64,000 nt of DNA from a bacterium (lineage in GTDB: Bacteria; Vulcanimicrobiota; Xenobia; Xenobiales; JADMJV01): the NCBI GenBank assembly GCA_030149525.1, contig JASBRJ010000274.1, positions 19,855 to 83,854 on the forward strand. Reading direction: 5' to 3'. How positions within the stretch are numbered: the stretch's first letter is position 1; each line of letters opens with the position of its first letter. Made by a program: the position numbers and the translations under genes. Positions 32,558 through 42,340 of the stretch are shown here, one piece after another. The notes under the pieces are model-generated. The model did not search any database. It had not been told where the DNA came from and worked only from the letters and a program-made list of their open reading frames with translations.

Positions 32558-34819
32558 ATGACGAACTCAGCATCAAATAAATCCGTATCATCACTCACCC
32601 TGGCTCTCAGCGGAGTAGGCTGCGCTTCCTGTATCGCTAAGATTGAGAACGCCCTGGCTTCAGTGGACGGGGTGAAAACGGCGGCCGTGAACCTTGCCGC
32701 CAAAACCGTCCTCATCGAGTCGGACCAACCAAGGCCGAACCCGGCTCCTATGATTGCGGCGGTGGAAAAAGCCGGATACGGAGCCACTCTTTTGAAGAAA
32801 GACGAGCCCGCCGAGGGCCCGTCGGTGGAAGAAGAGCTATCTCATCTGAAGTCTCAAACGCTGCTGGCAGCCATCCTCACTCTGCCCGTCTTTATTCTGG
32901 AGATGGGCTCCCATCTTTATCAACCGTTCCATCATTGGGTGATGGCGAGTCTCGGTCAGAGCATGAGTTGGGGAGTCCAATTTCTTCTTACCACTCTGCT
33001 TCTACTCGGCCCCGGAAGGCGCTTTTTTACCCACGGTCTCAAGGCGCTCTTCCAGCGGAGCCCCTCCATGGACAGCCTGGTAGCCCTGGGAAGCGGTTCG
33101 GCTTATGTCTACTCGCTGGTGGCCACCTTTCTTCCAGGCGTCCTGCCCCAAGGCACGGCTCAAGTTTACTACGAGTCCGCCGCTCTCATCATCACCCTGA
33201 TCCTGGTTGGTCGTTACTTCGAGGAAAAAGCGAAGGGGCGAACCGGCGAGGCCATCGCCAAGCTCATGGACCTGAACCCCAAAACAGCCCGAGTGGAACG
33301 AAACGGAGAGTTCGTGGAAGTGCCTCTAGCCTCGGTTGTGGTGGAGGATCGCATCCAGGTGAGACCGGGAGAGACGGTCCCCGTGGACGGCACGGTGGAA
33401 AGCGGTAGCTCATTCGTCAATGAAGCCATGATCACCGGTGAGTCGGTGCCCGTTGAGAAGAGCGAGGGGGCCACCGTCATCGGAGGAACTCTCAATCAAA
33501 AAGGTTCCTTCATCTTCCGCGCTACAGGCGTAGGGGAAGACACCATGCTCAGCCGCATCATCGATCTGGTGGGTCGGGCCCAGTCGTCCAAGCTTCCTTT
33601 GCAGACGGCCGTCAATCAGGTCACCGCCTGGTTCGTCCCGGCCGTCCTTGTCATCGCTTCTGTCACCTTTCTCGTGTGGTTACAGTTCGGTCCACAACCG
33701 GCGCTCAACCACGCTCTGGTGGCCGCCGTCTCGGTTCTCATCGTGGCATGTCCTTGCGCTATGGGACTGGCCACTCCCACCTCGATTATGGTAGGGGTGG
33801 GGCGAGGGGCTGAGTCGGGGCTATTGTTTAGAGGGGGAGAGGCACTGCAAACTCTCAAGAACTCTAGAGTGGTTGCCTTCGATAAAACGGGGACTCTCAC
33901 CAGAGGCCAACCCGCCCTCACCGACTTTCAACTTCTTCACCCGGCAGAGCAAGACACTGTCCTGAGACAGATCGCCTCCCTGGAGAGCGGTTCGGAACAC
34001 CCCATCGCTCAGGCTCTGGTGGACGGGGCAGAGGAGAGGGGTCTCAAAGTTGTGCCACCCCAGGAGTTCGAGAGTCTCACTGGGCTGGGTGTTCAGGGCA
34101 AGGTGGACGGTGTGACAATTCGGGTGGGCTCGGCCTCCTGGATGAGAACCCTGGGTCACTCCCTTGACAAATCCCTAAACGACTTCAACACTCTAGCCTC
34201 CTCCGGAAAATCGGCCCTCTACGCCGAGATCGACGGACAACTGGCAGCGCTTGTGGCCGTGGCCGACCCACTAAAAGACTCCACCCGGGCCGCAGTGAAA
34301 CAGCTACAAGAATCGGGCTTCAAGGTGGCCATGCTCACCGGAGACAACGGGGAAACGGCTCGGGCCATCGCCCGCCAGTGTGGAATCGACGAGGTGAAAG
34401 CGGAGCTGAGCCCCGAGGGCAAGGTCAAGGCGATTGAGGAGTTGCAACGACAGTTCGGTCAGGTGGCCTTCGTGGGCGACGGAATCAACGACGCCCCGGC
34501 TCTTGCCACCGCAGAAGTGGGTCTTGCCATCGGCTCGGGCACCGACATCGCCATAGAATCGGCCGATATCGTTGTCCTCTCCCAGGATCTCACAGCAGTG
34601 GCAAGAGCGGCTGCACTCAGCAAAGCCACTCTCAAAAATATCTGGCAGAACCTGTTCTGGGCCTTCGCCTACAACGTGGTGTTGATCCCGGTGGCCGCAG
34701 GCGCTCTCTATCCCACCGCAGGGATACTGCTCTCACCGGCTCTTGCCGCAGGAGCCATGGCGTTCTCCAGCGTGTTTGTGCTGCTCAACGCACTCCGACT
34801 GAAAGGTGTCAAATTATGA
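32558..34819 (+). CDS. copA: Copper-exporting P1B-type ATPase
   Basis: A 753-residue inner-membrane pump. It has one N-terminal heavy-metal domain (GVGCASC, Cys22 and Cys25), eight membrane helices, the actuator TGES, the metal-site CPC in VACPCAMGLATPTS, the phosphorylation motif DKTGTLTRG and the HP pair in SEHPIAQ. The membrane metal site also has the helix-7 YN and helix-8 M/S residues (AYNVVL, AMAFSSV) typical of Cu(I) pumps of subtype P1B-1. It exports Cu(I) from the cytoplasm. A CueR-type promoter precedes it and the cueR-like gene overlaps its end by four bases, giving a self-regulated copper-resistance operon. Confidence 0.96.
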   Translation: MTNSASNKSVSSLTLALSGVGCASCIAKIENALASVDGVKTAAVNLAAKTVLIESDQPRPNPAPMIAAVEKAGYGATLLKKDEPAEGPSVEEELSHLKSQTLLAAILTLPVFILEMGSHLYQPFHHWVMASLGQSMSWGVQFLLTTLLLLGPGRRFFTHGLKALFQRSPSMDSLVALGSGSAYVYSLVATFLPGVLPQGTAQVYYESAALIITLILVGRYFEEKAKGRTGEAIAKLMDLNPKTARVERNGEFVEVPLASVVVEDRIQVRPGETVPVDGTVESGSSFVNEAMITGESVPVEKSEGATVIGGTLNQKGSFIFRATGVGEDTMLSRIIDLVGRAQSSKLPLQTAVNQVTAWFVPAVLVIASVTFLVWLQFGPQPALNHALVAAVSVLIVACPCAMGLATPTSIMVGVGRGAESGLLFRGGEALQTLKNSRVVAFDKTGTLTRGQPALTDFQLLHPAEQDTVLRQIASLESGSEHPIAQALVDGAEERGLKVVPPQEFESLTGLGVQGKVDGVTIRVGSASWMRTLGHSLDKSLNDFNTLASSGKSALYAEIDGQLAALVAVADPLKDSTRAAVKQLQESGFKVAMLTGDNGETARAIARQCGIDEVKAELSPEGKVKAIEELQRQFGQVAFVGDGINDAPALATAEVGLAIGSGTDIAIESADIVVLSQDLTAVARAAALSKATLKNIWQNLFWAFAYNVVLIPVAAGALYPTAGILLSPALAAGAMAFSSVFVLLNALRLKGVKL

Positions 34820-35241
34820 GTTATTCCATCAGCGAAGCGGCTGAAAAGTCAGGCATATCGGCCAAGATGATCCGATACTACGAGAAGACCGGCCTGGTGC
34901 CGCCCGCCCAACGGGCCGACTCCGGCTACAGAAAATACTCCGACAAAGCGATTCACCGGCTCCAGTTCGTCCGTCGAGCCCGCGACCTGGGGTTCTCGGT
35001 AAAAGATATCGAAGAGCTGCTGGCTCTGTGGAGCGACCAGAATAGAGCCAGTGCCGACGTTAAGAAACTGGCCGAGGGTCATGTCCACGCCCTTCGTGAG
35101 AAAATGGACGAGATTCAACAGATGGTAGACACCTTGCAACATCTCATCGAATGCTGCCACGGCGACGACCGGCCCGACTGCCCCATCATCGAGAATCTCG
35201 GTCACCCCGAACAGACCAGGAACTCCACGCTGAACACATAA
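34816..35241 (+). CDS. cueR: CueR-type copper-responsive MerR regulator
   Basis: A 141-residue MerR-family protein. The DNA-binding part reads SISEAAEKSGISAKMIRYYE and SGYRKYSDKAIHRL. The metal loop near the C-terminus has CCHGDDRPDCPI, matching the Cys-x7-Cys arrangement of CueR, which senses Cu(I), Ag(I) and Au(I). Its ATG overlaps the copA stop (ATGA), so it is coupled to the pump gene; in many enterics the two are divergent instead. It should activate the dyad promoter in front of copA, forming positive feedback on its own synthesis. Confidence 0.93.
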   Translation: MSYSISEAAEKSGISAKMIRYYEKTGLVPPAQRADSGYRKYSDKAIHRLQFVRRARDLGFSVKDIEELLALWSDQNRASADVKKLAEGHVHALREKMDEIQQMVDTLQHLIECCHGDDRPDCPIIENLGHPEQTRNSTLNT

Positions 35242-35254
35242 ACCCGCCCGACCC

Positions 35255-36826
35255 GTGAAATGGTTCCTCGCCATATTGTCAGGCTTCATGCTGTTTCTGG
35301 CCACCGCGCCGAGACCCATGTTCTTTTTGGCCTGGCTAGCTTTCGTGCCCCTTTTGTGGGCGCACCGTAACTCCACGGTGAAGAGGGCTTTCTTACTCGG
35401 CTGGGTGGCCGGTATTGTGGCCAACTTCGGAAACTTCTACTGGATCTATGAGCTGGTTGTGGCTCACTCGGCAATCCCTGCCGTGGGTGGGATTCTGGTC
35501 ACCCTGCTTCTGGCTATCCAGCAGGGCCTCAAGGAAGCGATTTGGCTGGGAGCGGCCCGCTACCTGGGTGACAAATTAGCCCCCGCCGCCGTTACCTACT
35601 CGGTGGTCTACGTGGCGGTGGAGTTTCTCTATCCCATCATTTTTCCCATTCATCTGGGAGACACCCAGGCCTACTCGCTTTACACCCGACAGGTTATGGA
35701 TATAGCCGGTCCGGCTGGTTTGAGTGCGGTTATCATGGCGTTCAATCTGACCCTTTTCCAGTTTCTCGACCAGAAGCGCCGCCCCCGGTATCTCGCTGCC
35801 GCCGCCGCCATTCTCGTCGGCACCCTGGGATACGGGTACGCCCGGGTGGTGCAATACGACCGAATCATCGCCCGGGCCGACAAAATTCGAGTGGGGATGG
35901 TGGAGAACAATATCGGGGTGGGCCAGACCACCATGGAAACGGCCCGTAGGCAGATTATGCTTGCCGCTCAGCTTGCCGCCACCGAGAACCCTGATCTTAT
36001 CGTCTTCCCTGAAACGGCCATCAAGACGCCGCCGCCAACTCATAAGGTCGGCGACTTCATCGCCCCCTCGGCAAGTTCTCGTTTTTACCCCCTCTCCATG
36101 ACAGAATCGGCGCAAAACGAGATTTACTCTGTACAGCAGGGATACAACACCCCTGTTCTCTTCGGTTCCACTGCCATCGACCCCGACCGACCAGGCCCAG
36201 TCCCCGGCCGCCCCGCTCTGTTCAACGGAGCCTTTCTGCTCGATGAGAACGGCAAAGTTCTGGGCACGGCCCTCAAGAACAAGCTGCTCATGTTCGGCGA
36301 GTACGTCCCCGGCTCGTCCTGGTTCCCCTGGATTTACAGTGAGGTCCTCACCAAGGCCTCGGCTCTTTATCCAGGTGAGCAGCCATCGGCCATTCCCTTC
36401 AACGGTCACAAGATCGGCGTCTCCATCTGCTATGAGGACATCCTGCCCGGATTCTCCTATGAGCTTTTGCAGAAGAAGCCCAATCTGCTGGTGAATCTCA
36501 CCAACGACGGTTGGTTTGGGAAAACCGCCGAGCCTTACACCCATTTGGCGCTTGCTCAGGCAAGGGCCGTGGAATCCAGGCTGTTTATGGTCCGCTCGAC
36601 CTGTACTGGGGTGAGTGCTTACATCGATCCGTTAGGCAGGGTACTTTCCCAGAGCGATATCGACGAGCCGGAAGTGATGGTGGCCGAGGTTGCGTGGCTC
36701 AAAGGGGGGAGTCTGTTCTCCGTCATTGGGCTCTATTTCCCCTGGCTTTGCGTTTTACTCACAGTATCGTCGATTTGGTGGACCAGGAGAAGCCGGAAGG
36801 GGTATGAGGCTCCAAAGAGAATATAA
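35255..36826 (+). CDS. lnt: Apolipoprotein N-acyltransferase
   Basis: A 523-residue inner-membrane enzyme that adds the third acyl chain to lipoproteins. The N-terminal 200 residues hold about six membrane helices and the C-terminal part is a nitrilase-like domain with the Glu-Lys-Cys triad: Glu in LIVFPETAI, Lys in LKNKLLMFGEYVPG and Cys in GVSICYEDILPG. A final helix (VIGLYFPWLCVLLTVSSIW) closes the chain. All catalytic residues are present. It starts 13 bases after the cueR stop on the same strand, so it may be transcribed with the copper operon, an unusual pairing. Presence of lnt implies a diderm envelope with triacylated lipoproteins. Confidence 0.94.
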   Translation: MKWFLAILSGFMLFLATAPRPMFFLAWLAFVPLLWAHRNSTVKRAFLLGWVAGIVANFGNFYWIYELVVAHSAIPAVGGILVTLLLAIQQGLKEAIWLGAARYLGDKLAPAAVTYSVVYVAVEFLYPIIFPIHLGDTQAYSLYTRQVMDIAGPAGLSAVIMAFNLTLFQFLDQKRRPRYLAAAAAILVGTLGYGYARVVQYDRIIARADKIRVGMVENNIGVGQTTMETARRQIMLAAQLAATENPDLIVFPETAIKTPPPTHKVGDFIAPSASSRFYPLSMTESAQNEIYSVQQGYNTPVLFGSTAIDPDRPGPVPGRPALFNGAFLLDENGKVLGTALKNKLLMFGEYVPGSSWFPWIYSEVLTKASALYPGEQPSAIPFNGHKIGVSICYEDILPGFSYELLQKKPNLLVNLTNDGWFGKTAEPYTHLALAQARAVESRLFMVRSTCTGVSAYIDPLGRVLSQSDIDEPEVMVAEVAWLKGGSLFSVIGLYFPWLCVLLTVSSIWWTRRSRKGYEAPKRI

Positions 36827-36848
36827 CTCAGTAGAGGGATAGGACGTC

Positions 36849-37268
36849 ATGAGAACCCCGACGATGGGACTAAGGGGGGGTTTTGCACTGACACTTGAGC
36901 TACTCTTAGGAATGGTAGTTCTCCTTTTATCAATCCTGGCATTGTTTACCCTGTTCCCATCTGCCGACAGGGCCATCGTGAACGCCGATCATCGAACCCA
37001 GGCCTTGAGTCTTGCACGTCAGTTGATGGAGCAACAGATGGCCAAGCCTTATGCTTCGCTCCCTGTGGGGGCCACCAGCGGGAGCCAAACGCGCGACCAT
37101 ACTCAGCGTCGCGGAGCCAGGCCCGCTCACGAATACCTCTATTCCGTGGATGTGACCCAGCCGGACCCGTCAAAGGACATTAAGAAGGTCGTGGTTCAGG
37201 TGAAATGGTCCCGTCAAGAGCGAAACTCCGAGGTGACTCTCGTTAGCTCCAAGGGGAGAATGTGGTGA
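36849..37268 (+). CDS. Pilin-like protein with prepilin cleavage site
   Basis: A 139-residue protein with the class III/IV prepilin signature: a short basic leader, GG, then FALTLELLLGMVVLLLS with the Glu at position +5 of the mature chain. The helix is followed by a soluble, Lys/Arg-rich domain. It leads a three-gene unit of pilin-like proteins with overlapping or short junctions, typical of minor-pilin clusters that initiate type IV pili or pseudopili. The conserved GFTLxE reads GFALTLE here. It probably needs the prepilin peptidase encoded elsewhere. Confidence 0.82.
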   Translation: MRTPTMGLRGGFALTLELLLGMVVLLLSILALFTLFPSADRAIVNADHRTQALSLARQLMEQQMAKPYASLPVGATSGSQTRDHTQRRGARPAHEYLYSVDVTQPDPSKDIKKVVVQVKWSRQERNSEVTLVSSKGRMW

Positions 37269-37879
37269 AGCGTCGAGGTTTCACGATCCTTGAGACCGTG
37301 CTTGTGATGAGTATCCTTTCCGGACTGATGCTGCTCGTGACGATCTTCTTTTCTCGGGCCCGCCACTACACTTCGGAGACGGAGACCTATTCGAGAGTCC
37401 AGCGCCAGGCTAACATTTGCATCAGGAAGTTGGCCGACGCTTTCTATTCGGCGAGCCGTAAGTATACTCAATACTACGGAAATTCCGTCATCTTCTTATC
37501 CAGCGACCCAGTCCAATCCACCGACCCCAGGCTTGAGTTCGACCCACTTACCGGCAAAATCATGTGGAAAAAGTGGATGCTTTTCGCTCATGACGCGGCC
37601 AAGGAAGAAGTGTACTCGGAGCAGGTCCCTCTGGATAGTCCGACGGCTGAACTTCTGAACCTGCCGGCCCCGGATGTCGATCTCCCCTACTTTGCTTCCA
37701 ACGCTTTGGCCACACGAAGAATAGTGGCCCGCAATGTGAAGGACTTCAACGTCCAGGGAACCGGTGTGAGCTTTATTGTCACCGTGACCTGTGAGGACAG
37801 TGCGCCGGTCCCGGGTAGGACCGACAACGACAAGATTGTGGAAGTCTCGGTGACATCCGAGATTTCCCTCCTAAACTAG
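37262..37879 (+). CDS. Minor pilin/pseudopilin, PilW-like
   Basis: A 205-residue protein beginning GTG, overlapping the previous gene by seven bases. It has a canonical prepilin site, KRRGFTILETVLVMSIL, with Glu at +5, and one long N-terminal helix. The remainder is a soluble domain with beta character (DFNVQGTGVSFIVTVTCED). Size and place in the cluster fit the PilW/GspJ group of minor pilins. It would sit in the pilus tip complex with its neighbours. Confidence 0.85.
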   Translation: MVKRRGFTILETVLVMSILSGLMLLVTIFFSRARHYTSETETYSRVQRQANICIRKLADAFYSASRKYTQYYGNSVIFLSSDPVQSTDPRLEFDPLTGKIMWKKWMLFAHDAAKEEVYSEQVPLDSPTAELLNLPAPDVDLPYFASNALATRRIVARNVKDFNVQGTGVSFIVTVTCEDSAPVPGRTDNDKIVEVSVTSEISLLN

Positions 37880-37893
37880 AATGAGGAGCCACG

Positions 37894-39609
37894 ATGAAAC
37901 TCGGTAAAAAGCGGAAAAAGGGGTTTGTTCTACCGACCCTTGTTATGTTGACCATGGTGCTACTTCTATTGACCGGAGCCGTTCTCGATCTGGGGACAGT
38001 CGGGCTTCGTACCGCAACCCTGGACCAACAAACGGAGACGGCCCTGTACGCCGCCGAGGCCGGTCTTGTTCAAGCCGCCGAGGAGTACACCACCAACGGT
38101 GAGTTTAGCGGGACCTTCAAAGGCACGCTGGCAGAGAACGACTCTTCCTTCGAGGTCGAACTCTACACTAACGATACTCCCGGTCCGGCCACGCTTCCCA
38201 ACGGAGTTCAGATTCCGGAACAAACAGTCTATTTTCGTTCGACGGGAATCAGCCCGAACGGTACCAGAAAAGAGTGCGGTGCCCTCTTTCGCAAAGGGCT
38301 GGGCTCGTTCCAGGTGGGAGCCCTGGCCAATAGCCTTACGGCTCAGACCAGCCAATTGGATGCCTACAATTCCGACAACGAAGCTCCCGGTTACAGTGGT
38401 CCCGGGTTTGACCCTGCCGCCGCTCAAAGCAACCGTGCTATCGTCGCCAGCAATGAGGGATCGGGGACCGTCTTCGATCTTCAAGACACGACCGTCAAAG
38501 GAGCCGTCTACGTTGGACCAGGGGGAGACCCCAACGCTCAAATCGCGAAGTCCGGCAGCACCGTAGTTGCCAGCGCCGGGGCTCTAACCTCTCCTATTGA
38601 TCCGGAGGATGTGGTGGTGCCCACGCTGCCTGATGGAGCGAGTGGCAACGGTGCCGGTTCAGGGACCTCCCCGGGCTCTATTCCTCCCCAAGTTGTTACA
38701 CTTGCGAATATGACCGTCAATGTGCAGGCCAACGGAAATATCCAATTTTCGAACTCTTGTTTCTCCATGACGCTTCAGCCCAACGGGAATTTCACCGCAA
38801 CGGAGAATCCAGGGAGCCCGTTTGCCGGAGGGACACTTTCCACCACAGGAAATATTTACGACATCCAGGCCGGCGCCTCTCCTACATCGAGTTCGGGCTC
38901 TAATAAAAATGGTGGTACCGGATTCAATATTACTGCGAGCCCATCGAGCTTTGGGATAGCAGGAAGTTGGCATAACTTCAGCATCGATTCGTCGGGTATG
39001 ATCACGGCCGACAATGGACCGAGTGGGCTGGTGGGGAGTTCCTCCTCAGGGTATCTGTCAACAACAACTCTTTCCGCACCGCCATGGCTGACCAGCGTCC
39101 TGACCGGTGGGGCTAGCGAGAACGACGCCGACAATCCCCTGGATCTTGAGCCGGGAGCATACGACGAAGTCAATATCGACGCCATTGCTAGCCGATTGAC
39201 CGATGACGGAACCTATGTGATAAAGCGACTCAACGTCACTGACGGCGGCTCCCTCGAACTTCCCGCCGGGAGCGACAATGTCACCATCTATGTGACTGAG
39301 TCTCTGTCTATTGAAGGGGAGAACGCTATCGTCAACACTTCGAGGAAGGCTCCCAATCTGAAGATCTACTACACCGGCACGGACCCCGTGAAGGTGGCGG
39401 GGGGTTCCCAGGCGTTCTTTACCCTACTGGCAGAAGATGCCGATGTGACCCTCGAGGGGCCCAACGCCACTCCCAGTGAATTCTACGGAGCTCTGGTGGG
39501 CCGGACTGTCACCATCAACAATGCAAACTTCCACTACGATGTGGCCACTGCGGGGATAGGAACGGGAACCGATTCGTCTACGCTCACGCTCCTGAGTCGC
39601 CATCGTTAG
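37894..39609 (+). CDS. PilX-like protein with large extracellular domain
   Basis: A 571-residue protein. After KKRKKGFVLPTLVMLTMVLL, a transmembrane helix with a PilX-like start, it has ALYAAEAGLVQAAEEY, the LYxAEAG box common to PilX-type proteins of pilin operons. The remaining 480 residues are Ser/Thr/Gly/Asn-rich and beta-rich with repetitive stretches (TVNVQANGNIQFSNSCF, SSSGSNKNGGTGFN). The C-terminal 150 residues (GTYVIKRLNVTDGGSLELPA, EFYGALVGRTVTINN) look like a beta-helix. It lacks the usual Glu+5. It probably forms an exposed adhesive or structural part of the pilus. Its 3' end overlaps the convergent acyl-ligase gene by four bases. Confidence 0.78.
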   Translation: MKLGKKRKKGFVLPTLVMLTMVLLLLTGAVLDLGTVGLRTATLDQQTETALYAAEAGLVQAAEEYTTNGEFSGTFKGTLAENDSSFEVELYTNDTPGPATLPNGVQIPEQTVYFRSTGISPNGTRKECGALFRKGLGSFQVGALANSLTAQTSQLDAYNSDNEAPGYSGPGFDPAAAQSNRAIVASNEGSGTVFDLQDTTVKGAVYVGPGGDPNAQIAKSGSTVVASAGALTSPIDPEDVVVPTLPDGASGNGAGSGTSPGSIPPQVVTLANMTVNVQANGNIQFSNSCFSMTLQPNGNFTATENPGSPFAGGTLSTTGNIYDIQAGASPTSSSGSNKNGGTGFNITASPSSFGIAGSWHNFSIDSSGMITADNGPSGLVGSSSSGYLSTTTLSAPPWLTSVLTGGASENDADNPLDLEPGAYDEVNIDAIASRLTDDGTYVIKRLNVTDGGSLELPAGSDNVTIYVTESLSIEGENAIVNTSRKAPNLKIYYTGTDPVKVAGGSQAFFTLLAEDADVTLEGPNATPSEFYGALVGRTVTINNANFHYDVATAGIGTGTDSSTLTLLSRHR

Positions 39610-42263
39610 TCGTGGCGTGACAGACGGTTTTCTACCGCGGACTCAGGTAAGCAATAAGCGATCTGTGTGCGCGCTTGGGTGGAAAGCTGAGCGGCCTCCC
39701 GAAAATCCCCACCGCCAGGTTCGAGAGTTGAGAGATAGGTGACTCGAATCTCGCCTTTGCCTGCCACCCACTCTCCCTGAGGGAGAATCCGACGGCTGCC
39801 CGAGATGGCAACCGGTTGAAGCCGGGCACCTGTCTGAACACAAGCCTGGAAAGCCCCGATGGCAAAGCCTCGGAGGCCGCTGGAGTGCTCGATTCCGCCC
39901 TCGGGAAAGACGGCAAGACAAGAGCCGTTATCCAGGGCCGCCGTCAGTTGCTGAAGAGCCTCTTCCGCTTGCCCCTTACCCCGTCGGACCAACAGCTGGG
40001 CCCGAGAGACTCCCTTTAGCAGGGGATGCTTGGCGGCCGATTCTGCCATGGCAAAGCGCAGGGGCTCACCTTTCCAGGTGGCCAGGATGATGAGCGCATC
40101 GAGCAAGCTGGCGTGATTGGAAACCACCATCAGCGGGCCCGCTCCAAACGGTTCGCCTTCGACCTCGATGGAGATACCCAGTCGTCGAAAGAGCTTTTGA
40201 GTAGCTTCGCCGATGTCTTTCTTAAACAAGCTGATATCCATCCAGCAATTGAGCATATGGGCCCAGCACCAGACCCCTCGGAGAGAGCGTCTGATTCGCG
40301 ACGGGGCGATTCGTAGCCAGCCGGACGCCGCCGTGAGGAGACTCTTCAGCGACAATTTTGGCGGCTTGAGATTGCCGTTCTGAAAGCGCCTCTTGCTTTC
40401 CTGACGCCGAATTTTACCGCTGGGGGTTTTGGGAAGTGTGCGGGGGGAAAGCAACGCCACTTCGCAGGGAACCGAAGCCAGATGGCTCACACAGCGTTGA
40501 ATCTCCGTTTTGAGATCGGATGTGCCCTTACGAACCTCGGCCAGAATCAGAACCTTCTGGGTTCCCTCCGATTCGATGCCTACGGCAGCCACACAACCGG
40601 GGCGGACTCCGGGGAGCCGGCCCACCTCGGCTTCAAGATCGCTCGGATGGATGTTGCGCCCGCCCACCACGATGAGATCTTTAGAGCGTCCCGTGATGTA
40701 AAGCTCCCCCTCCCAGAAAAAACCGAGGTCGCCCACCCGCAGCCAGTCGTTTACCGGTTCAAGGCCCAGATAGCCGCTCATCACTGAATCACCCCGAATC
40801 TCTAAGTGACCTTGATGTCCCTCGGGGAGTAGCTTGCCGTTCTCGTCCACGATACGGACTTCCATATCGTTCACCAGTCGTCCGCAAGAGGCGATCTCAT
40901 CTTCGCCTTCGACCACTTTCCCCTGTTCATGGAGAGCCTGTCGGTCTAACTTGAGGGTCTTGAGTCCCCGGTTTTGAGGAGTGAAGCTCACGGCAAGGGT
41001 GGCTTCCGCCAGACCGTAGGCGGGAAAGGCGGAACTCTCCCGGAAACCGTAGGGTGCGAAACGTTTATTGAAGGCTCGAACGGTGGAGGGGATGACCGGT
41101 TCTGCGCCGTTGAGAGCGATCCGCCAAGAGCTAAGATCTAAACCCTCGAGATCGGAGTCTTCCAGCTTGTGAGCACAGATGGCGTAGGCGAAGTTGGGGG
41201 CGGCGGTCATACTCCCCTTATAGTCGGAGAAGGCTCGAAGCCATCGAACCGGTCGACTGAGAAACTGATCCGGGCCCATGACGACGAGGGGGCAGCCGTA
41301 GACGAAGCTCACCAAAGCCATACCGATAAGCCCCATATCGTGATAGAGGGGTAGCCAACTCACCATCACGTCGCCTTCGGAAATCCCAAAACCCTCACCG
41401 ATGGCCCAAATGTTGGTCAGCAGATTGCGGTGAGTCAGTGGGACGCCTTTGGGGTTTCCCGTGCTTCCCGACGTGTACTGGAGGAGAGCGATCTCATCTC
41501 CTTTCGCAGGGTAAACAGGAGCCGGGGCGGAGCGGCTGAGTTCTTTCACAGATGTGATTCGCTCCAGACTGCTTCTGCCTTCCAGGACCGCTGTAACGGG
41601 AGTGAACTGGGGCAGTGTGATCAACACACGAGCCTGGCAGTTTCCTAAAATAGCATCCTGGCGAGCGAGGAAGTCTTCGAACTGGTCGAGTCGTAGGGGG
41701 GGGTAGAGAGGCACGGCCACGGCACCGGCGTTGAGGATGCCGTAGAAGGCGACAAAAAAGTCGACGCTCGTGGGAAGCATGATGGCGACCTTGTCGCCCG
41801 GTTGAACTCCCAGGGTCTGCAAACCGGCGGAAATCTTACGAGCCTCGAGTAGGAACTCCGCATAAGACGGGGTAGCCACTTCCTGGTCTTGATGCAGCAG
41901 CACGTAGGCGGCCTCTCGCCCCTGCTGTTCATTCTGATATTGCAGCGCCTCCAGAAGGCTCTTGGCATGGCGAGGAAGCTTGGGAAGAATTCTCTGATGG
42001 AGAGTCGTTGAAGAACGAGATTCTATCCTCTCATTGAGTTCTCCGAAGAGATCGCTCACATATCGAGCGGTGAAAACAGACTGCTCCTCAATACTGCGCC
42101 CCAAACGTTTCTCCAAGCGGCGGATGAGTTCCAATCGTTCCAGACTTCCCAGACCGAGTTCGACTTCAAGCTCGGTGGTGGGGGTTGGGCTAGGATGGTG
42201 AGGGGAGAGTTCTCCGGAGATCTCCCCTACAACGTCTAAAATGATCTGCTTCTCGTTGTTCAC
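39606..42263 (-). CDS. Fusion of ACP-like domain, fatty acyl-AMP ligase and PlsC acyltransferase
   Basis: An 885-residue protein starting GTG. Residues 1-80 resemble an acyl carrier domain (ELGLGSLERLELI with Ser40; the usual Asp before Ser is Gly). Residues about 95-640 are an adenylation domain of the acyl-AMP ligase group: LLQYTSGSTGNPKGVPLTH, WLPLYHDMGLIG, YGLAEATLAV, the GDLGFF strand and the C-terminal TPSGKIRR Lys. Residues about 680-870 are a PlsC domain with SNHASLLDALII (HX4D) and VFPEGGIEHSSG. One chain could thus activate a fatty acid, hold it on its own carrier and pass it to a glycerol-like or other acceptor, a complete acylation unit. Similar fusions exist, but the acceptor here is unknown. 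Confidence 0.9.
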   Translation of the reverse strand: MNNEKQIILDVVGEISGELSPHHPSPTPTTELEVELGLGSLERLELIRRLEKRLGRSIEEQSVFTARYVSDLFGELNERIESRSSTTLHQRILPKLPRHAKSLLEALQYQNEQQGREAAYVLLHQDQEVATPSYAEFLLEARKISAGLQTLGVQPGDKVAIMLPTSVDFFVAFYGILNAGAVAVPLYPPLRLDQFEDFLARQDAILGNCQARVLITLPQFTPVTAVLEGRSSLERITSVKELSRSAPAPVYPAKGDEIALLQYTSGSTGNPKGVPLTHRNLLTNIWAIGEGFGISEGDVMVSWLPLYHDMGLIGMALVSFVYGCPLVVMGPDQFLSRPVRWLRAFSDYKGSMTAAPNFAYAICAHKLEDSDLEGLDLSSWRIALNGAEPVIPSTVRAFNKRFAPYGFRESSAFPAYGLAEATLAVSFTPQNRGLKTLKLDRQALHEQGKVVEGEDEIASCGRLVNDMEVRIVDENGKLLPEGHQGHLEIRGDSVMSGYLGLEPVNDWLRVGDLGFFWEGELYITGRSKDLIVVGGRNIHPSDLEAEVGRLPGVRPGCVAAVGIESEGTQKVLILAEVRKGTSDLKTEIQRCVSHLASVPCEVALLSPRTLPKTPSGKIRRQESKRRFQNGNLKPPKLSLKSLLTAASGWLRIAPSRIRRSLRGVWCWAHMLNCWMDISLFKKDIGEATQKLFRRLGISIEVEGEPFGAGPLMVVSNHASLLDALIILATWKGEPLRFAMAESAAKHPLLKGVSRAQLLVRRGKGQAEEALQQLTAALDNGSCLAVFPEGGIEHSSGLRGFAIGAFQACVQTGARLQPVAISGSRRILPQGEWVAGKGEIRVTYLSTLEPGGGDFREAAQLSTQARTQIAYCLPESAVENRLSRHD

Positions 42264-42340
42264 CTGCGGGCCTTATTCAAGGGATTTAAGCATCCTTCTT
42301 TGAGCAACGCCTTCCTTTCGCACTCGTGTTCCAGTCCGGT

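Noticed and set aside
35576..36544. 322-codon frame antisense to lnt
   Set aside because: Gly/Val-rich shadow of the lnt gene, whose catalytic triad is intact on the plus strand.
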